Shown here: positions 35,270-47,824 of the stretch, one piece after another
How positions within the stretch are numbered: position 1 is the first letter of the stretch
Layout: each line of letters begins with the position of its first letter
DNA from: Reticulitermes speratus
Lineage: Eukaryota > Arthropoda > Insecta > Blattodea > Rhinotermitidae
DNA length: 64,000 nt
Assembly (NCBI GenBank): GCA_021186555.1
Contig: JAJKFL010000006.1
Coordinates: 37,011,478-37,075,477, forward strand
Direction: 5' to 3'
Position numbers and translations under genes: made by a program
The notes under the pieces: model-generated
Database searches by the model: none
Told to the model about the DNA's origin: nothing
What the model saw: the letters and a program-made list of their open reading frames with translations, nothing else

Positions 35270-35565
35270 ATTAAAAACACAGTCCTACACAACACACATA
35301 CAAGTTTTCCAGGTTACTAGTTTCAGCTTTGTTAACAAGCATCGTCAGACTTTTTTTTTATGAACAGCCGTCCAGTGAAACTTATCCTTGTATGTACGAT
35401 TGAGATCTCCTTGTAAAGGAATGAGATCTCAATCGTACATACAAGGATAAGTTTCACTGGACGGCTCTTGATAAAAATAAGTCTAATGATGACTTGTTAA
35501 TAAAGCCAAAACTAGTAACCTGGAAGACGTGTATATGTGATGTATAAGGCTGTGTTTTTTAATAC
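35270..35565. mobile_element. Fold-back element with a 44-bp perfect central stem
   Basis: 35365-35408 and 35422-35465 are perfect inverted copies (44 bp) separated by a 13-nt spacer. Outer arms (35272-35360 and 35470-35560) are imperfect inverted copies. Each outer arm carries a hammerhead-like core pointing outward: CTGACGATG (left, minus, 35348-35340) with GCTTGTT/AACAAAGC, GAAAC, TA, GTA; and CTAATGATG (right, plus, 35482 on) with a matching but mutated block. Helix I in this family is only two base pairs, so ribozyme function here is doubtful. Confidence 0.7.
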
Positions 35566-37400
35566 AAACATTTAAATAAAACCCAACGGGGATGAATCAC
35601 CTTAAGATTGCCTGAACTCGTTGACCCCTAAGACATAACTCGCGGTAACAATCAAAGTTGGAATATTTACAAATAAGAGACTTCAACTGTAAAATCCTTC
35701 ATTAAGCAAATGTAGAATTTTATTACAAAATTCAATAATTCGCCAAGCATTAATGTAAATAATAGTCAGATTATAAGAACTCTAAAAGAAAAAGCTTTGT
35801 TCTACTGAGTACAATCTACTCAAAACATATACTTCTCTGGAAGAGGAGTGTATGTTTCGCACTGACTCACCAGCACCCTCTGCTAATATCTTTAAGAGAG
35901 ATGATTGGTCTAAACAAATCAGGCAAAATAGGAAACATACGTGTAACGTAACACTGAAGGACATCCTGGGCCCTTCTCAGATGGCACTTTTAATCTACTG
36001 TGATCACATTTTTTAAATTATTCACAACTGTGCACATACCATAAATATTCTTACCATTATAAGGGTATGTTGTCATATTTATTTGTAGGCCTTTTTATTT
36101 ATATGCCTACGCTGATTTTGTTAAATTGACGTCACCGCGTCAAAATACTTTGAGCTTGTTGAGTTACAGGATTTCGTACACAATTTTTAGGTATATTCAT
36201 AATCTATCTGCATATCAAATTTCATATTCCGAGACGTAATTAATAGTTATTAAATATTACGAGTGCATGTTTATTTTTTGTTTCCTCAATTATGCATCAT
36301 GTAAATCGCATAAAGTAATAAGGCAGATAACTATCGATTACTATCAATCATAAATCGATTATTATCGATTACTATGTTATCAACTACTATCAATGGCAAC
36401 CAAGGTAACGATAGTAAACATTAAAACTTAAATTTTCTCGACATATTTCAGTAAAACCCCCCAATATACAACTCCACGAAAATCCGTCCAGCGGGACACG
36501 AGTTGTTGCACGCCGACGGACAGACCTAACGAAGCTAAAAGTCGCCTTTTGCAACTACGCGAACACACCTGAAAACTGAATTCCATCCACATCGTGATGC
36601 AGTGCTGCGGTCTAAGAGGGTTCCAAACTGTAAGAAACATTCCCCCCAAATGTGGTCCAACACTGTGAACTTTCACTGTAGGTCACTGTGGTTGGCGGGA
36701 ATTCTTGGCATTTGCTTTTGTTGTTGCATTAACATGCCTCATATAAGAAGCGGTTAAGCCCTTTAAAGCACAGTGGCTCTAAGGCCCGTCTCACACACGA
36801 CGCTACTTGCGATACAATTGCAATGCCATGACAAAGCGTTGACGACACAATTACGGCGGCCTAACCACTGAACGCCATCCAAGCACTCCTTTAATATGAG
36901 AAACATTATTTGAGAACTCATGAAAGTACGCCTAATTATGTAGATTCGGCAATAAATTATCTTACCTGATTCATACAATTCTTCCCCGAGGTTTTCCCAC
37001 GCTAGATTTAATTTTGATGCTTTCTTGAATAACCGGGATCTGTCCAGTCATACAAAATAGGATGTTCTCAACGAACTCCACAAGTTTAATATTTGCTTCC
37101 TCACTGACGCTTGCATAACCTAACACAGCACGCTACAACCCAACGATACTTCCGCCGTCTGTGACATAGATCGTACATGTGTGACGATTTGCTTAATACT
37201 GAGCGGCAGATAACACAGCATGCTGCGTAATTAATGTACTACTGCATTGGCCTGTTGGAAACGCAGCATACAATGGCAGAGTAACGTAATCATATCCGTA
37301 TCGTATCTTAAGTAGTGTCCAGGGTGAGAGCCCCCTAGTTTACATATTTTGCATTTTACCCAAGCAATATATTTGTGTGCAGACATCCATTATTTGGCCA
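35566..37400. other. Non-coding stretch before the CpG transition
   Basis: 36320-36390 is a degenerate tandem of ATCGATTACTAT units. 36750-36780 (GGTTAAGCCCTTTAAAGCAC) matches the terminus of the MITE at 40406-40616. CpG frequency drops sharply between about 37310 and 37560. Confidence 0.4.
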
Positions 37401-38029
37401 AACAAAATGTACTAGTTGATATTTGAATGGAGAGGCATTGTGTTGTGCATGAGGTAGGAACTGAATTTCTGTATACTATGTATATGAAGTTCGTTCTTAA
37501 AAATTCGACCTTAATGCAGACCTTAAAATCGTTATCATCACAATTCCTCCATAATGTAGTCCTCCCAACAGTAATACCAAAATTCAGCCCTGAAACCACA
37601 AGTGCTCATCTTGTTTCCTCTGCTGCATACACAAACCAGTCCACTTCCATTACATTACCTTCATTTTTGTTTGCCACTAGTTCCAAGATGTATAACCTGA
37701 ATATGCATAATTAAAAGGAAATATATCTACAGTATTCACATGTGTTTCTGTTTACTGATGTAGGGGTCAGGTACTGTATGCAAAATGCTGTTAATGAAAC
37801 ACAGGCTGACTTTGGTTTTAAATTTGGTTGAAATATGAGTGATAAATCCTGAACTGAGGCAACTTTGTGGCACATGCTTCCGGGTCCATCTGGCTTCTTC
37901 AAATTCATGATTTTGGAATAAATTATTTATACTTATTCTTCTCAGCTTTAACTCTTCATGGGGTTATGATTCAGTTCTCACAGTAATCTGTTCTCCCAGT
38001 CTCTGCATTTCACAAAGTGTTTCCACTTA

Positions 38030-38290
38030 TATTTATGTCTCCATCTTATTTTCTATCTGGTGGTGCAAATGTAACATATCTTCAGCAACCATTCCTCCTG
38101 TATCTTTATTGTTGGTGAAGTAACATCCTATTTCTTCCCATAATGTTTCATTCCTCACTCCATTCACCATTGCTATCTGAAGATATTTTTGGAAATAATT
38201 CAGTTCAACCATCAACCCCTCAAATTCTCAAACAGTGGCCATATTTCACCACCATATAAGAGAATGCTTTCCACTATGCTGCTCTGCAAT
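38030..38290 (-). pseudogene. LINE reverse-transcriptase C-terminal fragment
   Basis: The minus strand reads VESILLYGGEIWPLFENLRG, then after a frameshift VELNYFQKYLQIAMVNGVRN and ETLWEEIG. These match the region after the RT domain in non-LTR elements (LLYGxExW ... VRNExIxxxxG). Truncated at both ends. Confidence 0.55.
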
Positions 38291-38652
38291 ATAGTTTTCC
38301 TGTTTCCTTGGACAAACAAAATTGTTTGTACGTGTATAATAGAAGAGGCCCGGAAATATCTACATAGCAAAACACTGGCATATTCATGCACTTTTTTCAG
38401 TTATCAACAAATATTGTAACATGCAGGCAAAGTGTTTCAGTTGTCTGCACAATATCTGTTCAGAATATTTTTTGCCTTGATAAGGTTAGTAACTTATGCT
38501 CAAGTTACTCAATAGTCATGCACAGAAATTCATGTTGGTCTTTGTGTAAAGTGTCTATTGTTGTTAAAACCAGTGGTTAAATTTTGATGGCCAGAAGATA
38601 AAACCAGCATTTTTATTTTAACACAGGATGTCCTGTTGTGTTTCAGTAACTC

Positions 38653-38743
38653 ATTACATTAAAGGTACTACAGTCAACAGAACTATCCTTTATTATATGT
38701 TCTTATAATAAAGAATAGTTGTGTTGGCTGTATCACCTGTAAT
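38653..38743. repeat. Short palindromic hairpin element
   Basis: 38653-38697 and 38704-38743 are inverted copies with a few mismatches (ACAGAACTATCCTTTATTATA against TATAATAAAGAATAGTTGTG), separated by about 6 nt. Probably a MITE; no coding capacity. Confidence 0.6.
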
Positions 38744-40405
38744 ATATTGATCGGCATTTCTTTAGTCCTTACATGTGCAGGAATATATTTGAAGCGAATA
38801 GGCAATATTTCTTGCCACTTTTCAATGCAGACATGCCAAGAAAGGTGTAATTAAGACCAAAGTTGAGACCCCAACAGCTATGCCACTGTTTGCTCCCAAT
38901 ATTCACTGTGGTTTGTTACACCAACATACAGGCATGACCCCTTCAATCACAGTTCACGCTGAACTGCTATTGCTAGTGTAGTGTTTATGCTCTGTGACAT
39001 ACCAGCTGGTCTGGATGGGAGCTAGATTATGATACAGTATAGTGTTATAGAAGTAACTGACTGTCTCACGCAATTTGTAGCCACGGGCTTCTGTTACATT
39101 TTACTGCAAGAATTGGTGCAGTAAATTTAAAAGTGCAGGGTGTGCATATACAGATTGATTCAGAGTGAGCTTGTACAACTTCGTGGGTAAAATTAAGTCC
39201 TGTTAATAATGATCGAATTGGAAAGATGTAAGGAGTAATGGCAGTTAGAAAGAAAAATAAATATGCATTAGAAATATGGGGTTCAATGAAACATTTCATG
39301 ATAGATTAAATGTAAAACTGAAACAACTGCACTTAATAAAACAAGTATTACAAAAAATTGTTCAGAAGTGTTTGGCTATGATATGAATGCACAGTTGAGT
39401 CTGGAGCATTTATTATGTAATTGGCAACACATTTTATCTTACAAAAATACACTCAAACTGCCATGACCCCTCAAACTTTCTGAACTAGACCAGTGTTAAT
39501 AAGACCTCTTCTTATTAATGTTTCAACAAAGCTGGCAGTATCCTTCTGAATTACTCTGTGTATGCATATCAGGTTTCATGGTAAAGCAGTTGTTTTATTG
39601 TAACTGTAGCGGTTGTGGTAGTCATTCAGTTTGAATAATAATTGGGCAATACCCACAGCATTCTGATCACATTCTCAAAATTAATTTTGTATAATACATA
39701 ACAGGATAGAAAAAACCAGATATTGTTAAGTCATAAACAGTTTTTTCCCCTTAATTCTGTTTTAAAGCATCCTGTTGTTATATGGTTTCTTAGCCATTAA
39801 GGTATGCCTCTATCACATAAAAGCAAGATGTAATATTATTAAAAATAACAAAAATAAATTACTGTTTGCTGTTAGCATCTAAATGATGACTTAACATAGC
39901 TGAATCATGCCATTCATGTGTGTCCTACATTACTGTAAATAACAAACTGAAAATTTATGCTTATTATTTCTAATAATATTAATTTTGCTGCTGTGTGTGT
40001 AATGGAAGTATACCTAAACTTCTGACTTATTTCTTTTTTCAGTTGCAAGAGATTCTGTGCTTTGATTAGGTTGTTCATTTTCATGACAATGGACTTCAGA
40101 CACAAACCAAATATTTATTTATGTGTATTTATAACAAATATTTTAATTGCTTAAAATCTCATCACTTGGACACTTAAATACTAATGTACTCTAGTTAAAA
40201 TGCTACAAAATAAGAACATATGTGTGACCTAATGTGTTTATGTTTATCCATTTATCCATGATGACTAATAGCTAAGCAATCTGATAAACTTTAACCAGGA
40301 TTATGTGTCTCTTCTTAAAGAAGGTTGTATCCATTTTTGGATGATTTACAGTATTGAAAATATGTTACTTAGTTCTTGCATATTGTTTTTTGAACACCCT
40401 CTTAT
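38744..40405. other. CpG-poor AT-rich stretch
   Basis: No recognisable exon or element on either strand. Possibly transcribed, judging from CpG depletion. Confidence 0.3.
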
Positions 40406-40616
40406 TTAACCCTTTGAGGCCTGACATTCATGTAAATAATAGTTAAAAGTACAGTTTCTCCCTCACAGAAAGGAAACTGCACCTCAATTACTTGGACCAG
40501 TCAGTTAATGCTCTTTACTATGAGACACATGAATGTACTCAGTTGGCAAAATACAGAGTCCAGTGAATGTTAAAACAGGTGGTATATCTAGTAACCGCTG
40601 TGCTTTAAAGGGTTAA
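40406..40616. mobile_element. MITE with TTAACCCTTT termini
   Basis: TTAACCCTTTGAGGC at the left and GCTTTAAAGGGTTAA at the right form imperfect terminal inverted repeats about 210 bp apart, the size of a MITE. A related terminus is at about 36755. Confidence 0.5.
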
Positions 40617-41466
40617 ATGGGAAAGATCCTATAATGACAAAGTTTATGTATCCTCATGAAATAAAATAATAGTCATTGTTGCAGGTGTCTACACTTATTC
40701 CCCTTATTCTTGATATTTTTAAGGACCATCCGATGTCAGTCCTATTGGTTTTGATCTTCTTTCATTTGTGTTTGTGCTAACTAAACAGCGTTCCTGTATG
40801 TGGTGTCATGAACCACAGGTTGCCTCTCTATGTTGTAAAAGTATTGTTACCACAGTCATTGTCTTAAGAAATCATTATAAGCCACAAATTTGCAGTATGT
40901 TGCAATACACATGCAACTCAACCTGCTCTATAGGTTGCCAGCTCTGCATTAATCTGTCTGTTATACTGTTTGCAGCATGCCAAGTAACAGAAGTAGAAGC
41001 AGAAATGATTTTGTTATGTTTCCATTTTATAATAGCCTGTTTTTAGCAGGAAAGTGTTAAAAATCCATCTGCAACCAAAGGTTATATCTGCCAATGTTCT
41101 TAAAAAAAAAGTCTATAATTGACATTTACTACAAGATGTAGCCTACACTATGGATTTGAAAGCCCTGGTGCTACTAGCCTGCCATAGAGGTAAGACGTGT
41201 ACTGTATATGAACTATTTATAGACTGGACTGATTAATTACTATTTGGTGAACTATGAGGATTCAGTATTTGAATGGTTTACAGATAGAGTGAGGGGATGA
41301 ATTATTATTTTGTGACTTGCTTAAAGAGTCATATAAAGCAGTGAATGGTTGAGCAGAGACGTTTCATTAAGTGACATAATGGTCTGGTATAATTCTTGCG
41401 AACAGTGTAGTGATTATGAGAACAGTTGAAGTAATAATGCATATAATTTTGCTATATTAGGGAGGG

Positions 41467-41640
41467 TTTTCCTTCAGGTCTTCATTCTTCTGGCATGTGG
41501 TGGTGCATTACTGGGTGATGAGCACCTGATGTTTCAAGACAGCATGGTGGTCTCATCTTCAAGGGTCAAGATGTCCAATTGGTGTCCAATGTTTTGAGAC
41601 AGCACGGTAGTCTCATCTTCAACAGTTGAAATGTCCACAG
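41467..41640. mobile_element. Fragment of fold-back repeat family F
   Basis: CTTCATTCTTCTGGCATGTG, AAGACAGCATGGTGGTCTCA and CTTCAAGGGTCAA are shared with the fuller element at 43655-43885. A repeated GAGACAGCACGGTAGTCTC hairpin lies near 41597. Confidence 0.5.
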
Positions 41641-43654
41641 TTCAATTCCACAACACTGTCATGTTAAGTGTTTTAAACAGAAAACTTCGTTTCCTTGCAT
41701 GTAAGGGAAAGTAGCAATCAAGCCACCACTTGAGCATGTTACTCATGTGCGTTCTTCCTGAATGTCTGAAAAGAAATTTACACAGGATATTTGTAATATT
41801 ACATACTAAAGAAACATGTATTAGTCAAAAGAAGACCTTTTATTTTTAAGGTGTTATCTCAATTTGTATGTTTATACTTAGTGGTCCAAGGACTGTAACC
41901 CAGATCCACGGATGGAACACTTATGGTCTGTTACTTAAAGTGATGTACAGTGCTTATTGGCAGAAGTTACACAAGTAGTTTCATAAGTAAAAAGGAGAAA
42001 ATGATAGGGAATATACAATATCATCATCAATGAACACAGTACGAAAAGTAAAATTTGTACTTTCCAAATATCATTGTACTTTAGTAGACAGAACAGTAAA
42101 TGAAATTACATTTATCTGAGAAATTCTCAGCAAGTGATTTTCATTTTTATTAAAACAAGATTTTGGATGATTATAATTCACAGTAAGAGCCGAAGAAAAA
42201 AGTGATTCTGCCCACTTTTCACTCTTGCACAGTTCTCATGAACCACCTATGGTACAACACGCATTGAATCATATCTTGGACTGACTCTCTGCAACAAATT
42301 TGACAGAAGCAAGATCCTTTACTTTATTTTGCTCTTTCTTAGCCTTTGGAATGTTTTTTACTGAAACAAAACTAAGTCAGGTTTTGTATTTCCCTTCTTC
42401 TTGGTTCTTCTGCAGCTAAGACATATACAGACTGCAAGTAAGAACTGGAGCTCTGTTACCTTTACATTCTTACCAATAAGACAGCCTTCAATAAAGGAGA
42501 AATCTTGCTAACAGGATCAGGAAGGTGTGAATTGGCTGGAGCCTTAGAAACGAGTTCAGATGACTCTTAATTCTGCAAGTTACTTCTGGAAGTCCAGGGC
42601 AGGGGACTTGGTCATCAAGGCCTATTCGCTCACTGTTAGTACATTTTCACTGACTACCTGAAGGGTGACAGTAGAAGAAAATTTATGCTATTGGAATACT
42701 ACTGGTAACAAAGCTATTAAATGCACTAAAATTGCTGTCACTATCCTGTAAGTCTCCTAAACAGGTGTGCTACCTGAAACTGCTACACATTTCTGAACAT
42801 TCTCACGACAGTGTAACCATTGACCTATCACTTCTGTACAGTAACAGCTCATATATTTTAAAAATGCCATATATAGTGGTTAAGTCTGTGCATTGTGTGA
42901 CCAGGTTCAGCCAACATTATGATGCCATTTTCACATGCCATTTCTAGTGCTCCTATATTTTTAGTGTGCGACGAATTTCTGTGAAGCAGCAGGGCTTTGT
43001 TTTAGTTGCTCTTATTCTGACAATGAAATGCATTAGTCAGAATGAGTCATTTGTTAATGTATCCATTTCCTGGATTAAAAGCAGAAATTTAACCAGGAGG
43101 GGCAAGATCAAAATCTCCATTACTGCCAGCATATTTGGAGAGCTTTGCAGGAGAGACTTCATCAAACCTCTACATAAATTTATGGATAAGGAAATAAAAC
43201 TTAACTTTTCCATAACCAGGTGTGTACTGAAACGGTGATAAGTCATGATATGCAGCATGTCTATACAGGCCACAAATGACTTTATCCGCCTGTGTCAACC
43301 AACCAGTACACCTCTCTCTCTCCTCTAACCCACTTTCACTCGCGCACACACAAATATGCACGCATGCACACTCATATATGTATCTACTCATTCTTAAGTC
43401 CTAACATGATAATTTATGAAATGTTATTGAACTTTTCACAGCCTGTTGTGGAATAATACATAGCGATACATTTTTCTCAAGTCAAAGTCACATATCAAGG
43501 TGAAAATGTAAATGTGCACTAAAATATCATAACTGGCATAATTATGAACTTCCAGCTGGTACAAGAATGAGCTCTATCTTAGTTTGGATTTCAGTGAACA
43601 AGAATGATGCAAAAATTTAAGGACAGTGTAAAATTTCAAAATGTTGTATGACAT
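41641..43654. other. CpG-poor non-coding stretch
   Basis: A CA/CG microsatellite-like patch at 43335-43380. No defensible exon. Confidence 0.3.
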
Positions 43655-43885
43655 CTTTGTTCTTCTGGGATATGGTGCTGCACCGCTGGATTACTGGTAC
43701 CCACGTCTCAAGACAGCATGGTGGTCTCACCTTCAGGGTCAAAATATTCTTCACTGGACATTTCCATTCTTGAAGAGGAGACCACTATGTTGTCTTCAAA
43801 TGTTGGGCACCCATGGTCCAGTCATGTGGCACCATATCCCAGAAAAATGAAGACCTCAACTGCACTGCTGTGAAGGCCTAAAAAC
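43655..43885. mobile_element. Fold-back element, family F
   Basis: The left arm (TTCTTCTGGGATATGGTGCT ... GACAGCATGGTGGTCTCACC) is the inverted copy of the right arm ending TGTGGCACCATATCCCAGAA AAATGAAGACC. The inner repeats read CTGAAGGTGAGACCACC and CTTGAAGAGGAGACCACTA outward, faintly resembling the CTGANGATG-stem layout of the hammerhead-like set but without a conserved GAAAC-GTH block. Confidence 0.55.
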
Positions 43886-44245
43886 ACTCACAATGTTGTA
43901 TCTCTGCAATTAATGGAACATTTCACATATATGTAACTTCCTAAGGATAGCCAGTTTTATTAGAATGAATATGGTCATAAGATTTTGATCTTAACTATGT
44001 AGATTTGACATGGAATAATCCAGGAATATTGTGGAAATCTCCTCATTCTGCTCATATAATTATATCAACCTTCCACTGACAATGGTGGTCAAATTAGGAA
44101 TGGTAAGTGTAACTGAAAAAAAAAGAAAAGCCATGCAAGACTGTGGAGGTATTCATACAGAGAGATGATGGAAAATTTAAATCAGGAGAAACTTCAGACA
44201 GTATCAAACATATTTTATTCTTTACTTTTCTTCTTGATTTTACAG

Positions 44246-44445
44246 TTCTTCTTCAAAAACACGGTGTTCCTGTTTTGAGGCCTGACTCTGATGCTGACAG
44301 CAGATTTCAACACACTGACAGCATTACTCATGCTGCAAAGGTTGATAGGTTTAGACAAAAGGGCTCCAAGTTCTTTACGCTTTACAGCAGCCAGTCTCCT
44401 GAGTTTGCTGCTTTCACTATGATCAAGCTGCTGTGGTCTGCATAA
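44246..44445 (+). CDS. Possible terminal exon, unassigned
   Basis: A good acceptor (tttcttcttgattttacag) is followed by an open frame LLQKHGVPVLRPDSDADSRF, then QHTDSITHAAKVDRFRQKGS, ending in a stop. It could be the 3' exon of the + strand gene, but its phase (needs one base before TT) does not match the exon ending at 24504, so at least one more exon would be needed between. Its CpG-poor composition also differs from that gene. It may instead be chance or a transposon remnant. Confidence 0.25.
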
Positions 44446-45822
44446 ACTATGTTAAGGAATACATACACAGGAGTCCCTAAACTGTTTTGAAACTATGCAT
44501 AAATAAGCTACAGTTTCCATAATATCCACAATATTTTTGGTAGACCTAATTTACTTCACTATATGTGAGCAACTCTCCGTGAAAACTATATTTTATTTGA
44601 AAGAGATATAGTACAGAGTCATACATGTATCGTGTCCCTGAGAGCAGGAAATTACTTTGTTAGCCTGTGAAGGCACAGTAGCCCAGACACGCTGTGTAAT
44701 CGCTGCTGGGAACCTGAACCACAGCTCGTATTCATCTTTATTACACAAAGAATGCAGGCAGAATGAGTGCATTATATGCATGCAGTCAAATCAGGGCGTT
44801 CATTTGCAATAGTTTTGCAGAGCATGCATCACAAAAAAATGGTAAAAAATGTCTTTCACTGACATTGCAATGTGAAAGAACAATATAAAAAACTGTGGAA
44901 GAAATGCAAATAACAGGTTCACTGCTGGTCAAAAAGAACACACATTAAGTTAGGAAATGTCCACAGTGTGCTTCAATTCTGGTGCACTTGCTGTGTTACT
45001 GTCCCTGTATTTTAAATTTGTGAATAATGTAAAGAAAACTTACAGTTAAAATACATTCAGGTTTTAGTGTGCCTTTCCATGTTTCACACCACACACACTC
45101 TTGTATATTAACATGTTAGGAAATGTACACATACCATAACAATCCTATCATGTTTGCTCCCTTTGTTTAAATATCTCAAAAGAAACAAAAGTAATAGTTG
45201 TAGAAGCATGATCAATTACATGTTAATGAAATACACAATTATATACATATGCATACCTATAAATTCAGGTGGAAGTAGCTTTGACAATAAGTGATTTTCA
45301 TAATCTCTGCATGTATCTGGAAGAATATCCTTGATTGTTCAAAATAAAGTTTGGAAATGCCTAGACAGTGTAACAATTCTAGGGTTTTCACGCCTTGTGT
45401 TCAGTTACCTTGAAAATCATAAAACTTATGAAGAAGTGTACTGGATATAAAATGTGTTTCATTTTTCTCTGTAATTTTTGTGTGAAACATTCTCTCACTC
45501 CAATAAATATTTAATGAGTTATACTTGAGTGTGTGCAAAATGCAAATAGGTCTTCACCTGAAGTGTCTAACACTGCTCTCCAGTTTTTCACGACATTAAA
45601 ATGTGTCAAGACATTATGGTACATTCTCCAGTATCAGATATCAAGTAAATCTATTCTGAAGTTTGTGATCTGTTACATGTGAACAGATGGACATTCATGC
45701 ATGAAGCTAGTAGGCACATTTCTTCAATGTTTCACTGCAAATGTGTCAAAACAGTGGCAAAGAAGGCATACAGTGTGTGAGTAAATATGACAATGTTAAT
45801 CCCAAGGCACAGAAAATGCAGT
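44446..45822. other. Presumed DDX24 3' flank
   Basis: No exon recognised. A minus-strand AATAAA (complement TTTATT) lies near 44593, about 1.2 kb beyond the last recognised stop, and could be a polyadenylation signal. Confidence 0.3.
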
Positions 45823-46073
45823 TCAAATGGGAAGTGCATTCAGGGCTGAGAGATGAATAACAGTATCAAGATCAAACACACAGCTCAAAGGATACAGGTC
45901 GCTGTCATCCACCAGCATATCCATTTCTGTCAGGGCTTTTCGGAACCACCCAGTTTCAGAGTTGGACCTCCGAGTAGCCAGTTCAAGCTGATCCAGCTGT
46001 CGTGCCAGACTAACACGTTGCTTCACAGCCTCCAGTCGATTATTTGATGTGGGAAACAATGGCAAATCCTTTG
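45823..46073 (-). CDS. DDX24: DDX24 RNA helicase, C-terminal exon (sixth recognised)
   Basis: Acceptor ttcatgcag, then CAAAGG: the two bases complete a Thr codon started by the last A of the exon at 50327. The protein reads KDLPLFPTSNNRLEAVKQRV, then SLARQLDQLE and a tryptophan-containing helix up to DDSDLY. This matches, at the same spacing, the region just after the helicase core of vertebrate DDX24 (DIPLFPV ... RIRLARQIE). From there the frame runs 22 residues to a stop at 45823. Vertebrate DDX24 instead continues with about 100 Lys-rich residues. Either the tail was lost, or an intron begins near DLY (a GTATCC occurs there) and more exons lie lower down. The acceptor side is firm; the 3' end is not. 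Confidence 0.75.
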
Positions 46074-46149
46074 CTGCATGAAGTAAAGACAAGCTTATGA
46101 CATAATTCAGCAGGTAACTCAGTCACTATACTGAATAAGCTATGGACTT

Positions 46150-46320
46150 CAATGACCTGACAATTGGCAGGGACTGAGATTTTTCGCTTTGCAACCAGGT
46201 CTGAAACAGCTCTAGTGCCTGTCCAGCCTCCTATACAATGGGTACTGGGTACTCTCTTCTGAGTGGTAAAGCAGCCAAGATGCAAAGCTAACCACTCACA
46301 TCCATGTAGTGCCGAAGTTT
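46150..46320 (-). repeat. SINE-like repeat family B, inverted copy
   Basis: The reverse complement carries AGGAGGCTGGACAGGC and the reversed GGTAGTGGTTAGCTTTGCAT-like segment seen in other family B copies. Diverged. Confidence 0.35.
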
Positions 46321-47411
46321 ATAAAAGTATCTAACAGTAACTCAACTCGCCAATTCATGACGTGCTTAATTAAGCACATGGACAACTTTACCCTTTTCAG
46401 TACACACCAATTAAAGGTGACTTCGGCACACAATAAACCTGACTGACAAATAAACATTGAATGGATGAAATAGTAGTGGTAGCAGAAAGGGATAGGAACA
46501 AGTGCAGCAGATAAGGTTCTGCTATGGCAGAATAATGATGATGCACTGAAAAAGGAAATCAATATATAGCACGGGAGTTCAGAAACGCAAAATTAAAAAT
46601 CAGTATGATTAAACGTGCAATCATGGGAAATGGCTGAGAAGACACAAGTAAGAAATAAAATGCACTAGCATTTTGAAGAAGTGCGCTTTCCCTTAATCAT
46701 GTGGTAAAATGATTTCAATATTTCATATATAATTTAGGGAATGTCCATAATCTACCACCATATACAAATATATTTTTGGTTATGATGCTTCAGCATTGAT
46801 GCCAATGAAAACTAAATGATAATTCTACATAGCAGTTATCTTCCTATTCTAAATAAAATACCTCCTATAGCAAAAGTGGCATATATCTAGATCTAGTCAT
46901 GTATCATGTTTCAGGACATTACATTAAGTCAAAAATTACAAACACAGCAATAGTGCAAAACTTTATGACAAACTTAACACAATCAGAATCCATAATGAAC
47001 AATAAGAGAAATGCAAGATAGTGTGTAAAGATTTCTGAATAATTTGTCAATTTAGATAAATGTGTGGCCAAGAAAATAATTCAGAAAGGATAAAATGGAA
47101 CAATCATGAAATAAAGAAGGTGGTCAATCTTAAGTATTCAGGAAGTAAAACAGTGCCAAATAGAACAGTAAAAGAAGAAATTACAGAGTGCACAAAAAAT
47201 GTATAAAAATTTTACAAATTAATTTGGGATTTGCCTTGGAAATGGGAAATTCCTATGAAGGAAAACAAATGTTTATTTATAAGTTAGTACAGGGTGAACA
47301 TTTTATTTTTTAGCCCATGAAAATTAAGTGACTGTAAAATAAGACTAACAAATGTTAGAAGTACCATTATTTGTTATCTGACATTATTCACACTGTAACA
47401 AAATACTGAAA

Positions 47412-47760
47412 ATGATAAATAGCATGATGGTTACCAAACCGAACATGAAAGATTTTCACTGGTTCACAAATAAAATGATAACTATGTATATGCCCATACA
47501 AACATATGGAGCAGAAATCTGGACATGGACCAAGGGAGATATTAGTATACTAATGACAGCAGAGATGAAATTTGTAAGAAACACACAAGAAAAGAATAAA
47601 GCACAATAAAATTAGGCACAATTTAAGGATAAAGATATTTTAAGATAAATTAGTAAGTTACAGAATAAGATGGCATGGACATATTTTAAGAAAGAATGAA
47701 CATAGGATCCCAAACGTTATGAACATAAAAAGTACATGGAAAATACCTAACACGAAAACT
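47412..47760 (+). pseudogene. LINE reverse-transcriptase C-terminal fragment
   Basis: The + strand reads YMPIQTYGAEIWTWTKGDIS, MTAEMKFVRNTQ and, further on, NRIRWHGHILRKNEHRIPN with KSTWKIP. This matches the post-RT region of RTE-like elements (YGxExWTxTK ... RWxGHxxRMxxHRIPK). Stops and frameshifts throughout. Confidence 0.65.
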
Positions 47761-47824
47761 CAAATCAAGATTGGAACAAAAGGTAACGAATGGTCTCACA
47801 GAAGTGTTTTTAAGTGTTACAGTA

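Noticed and set aside
36320..36390. CRISPR-like or regulatory tandem (ATCGATTACTAT units)
   Set aside because: Degenerate simple repeat, no spacer/repeat periodicity; eukaryotic context.
39914..40105. Lys-rich minus-strand frame (LLQLKKEISQKF) as a missing DDX24 C-terminal exon
   Set aside because: Only a weak resemblance to the Lys-rich tail, no convincing acceptor in phase with 45823-46073.
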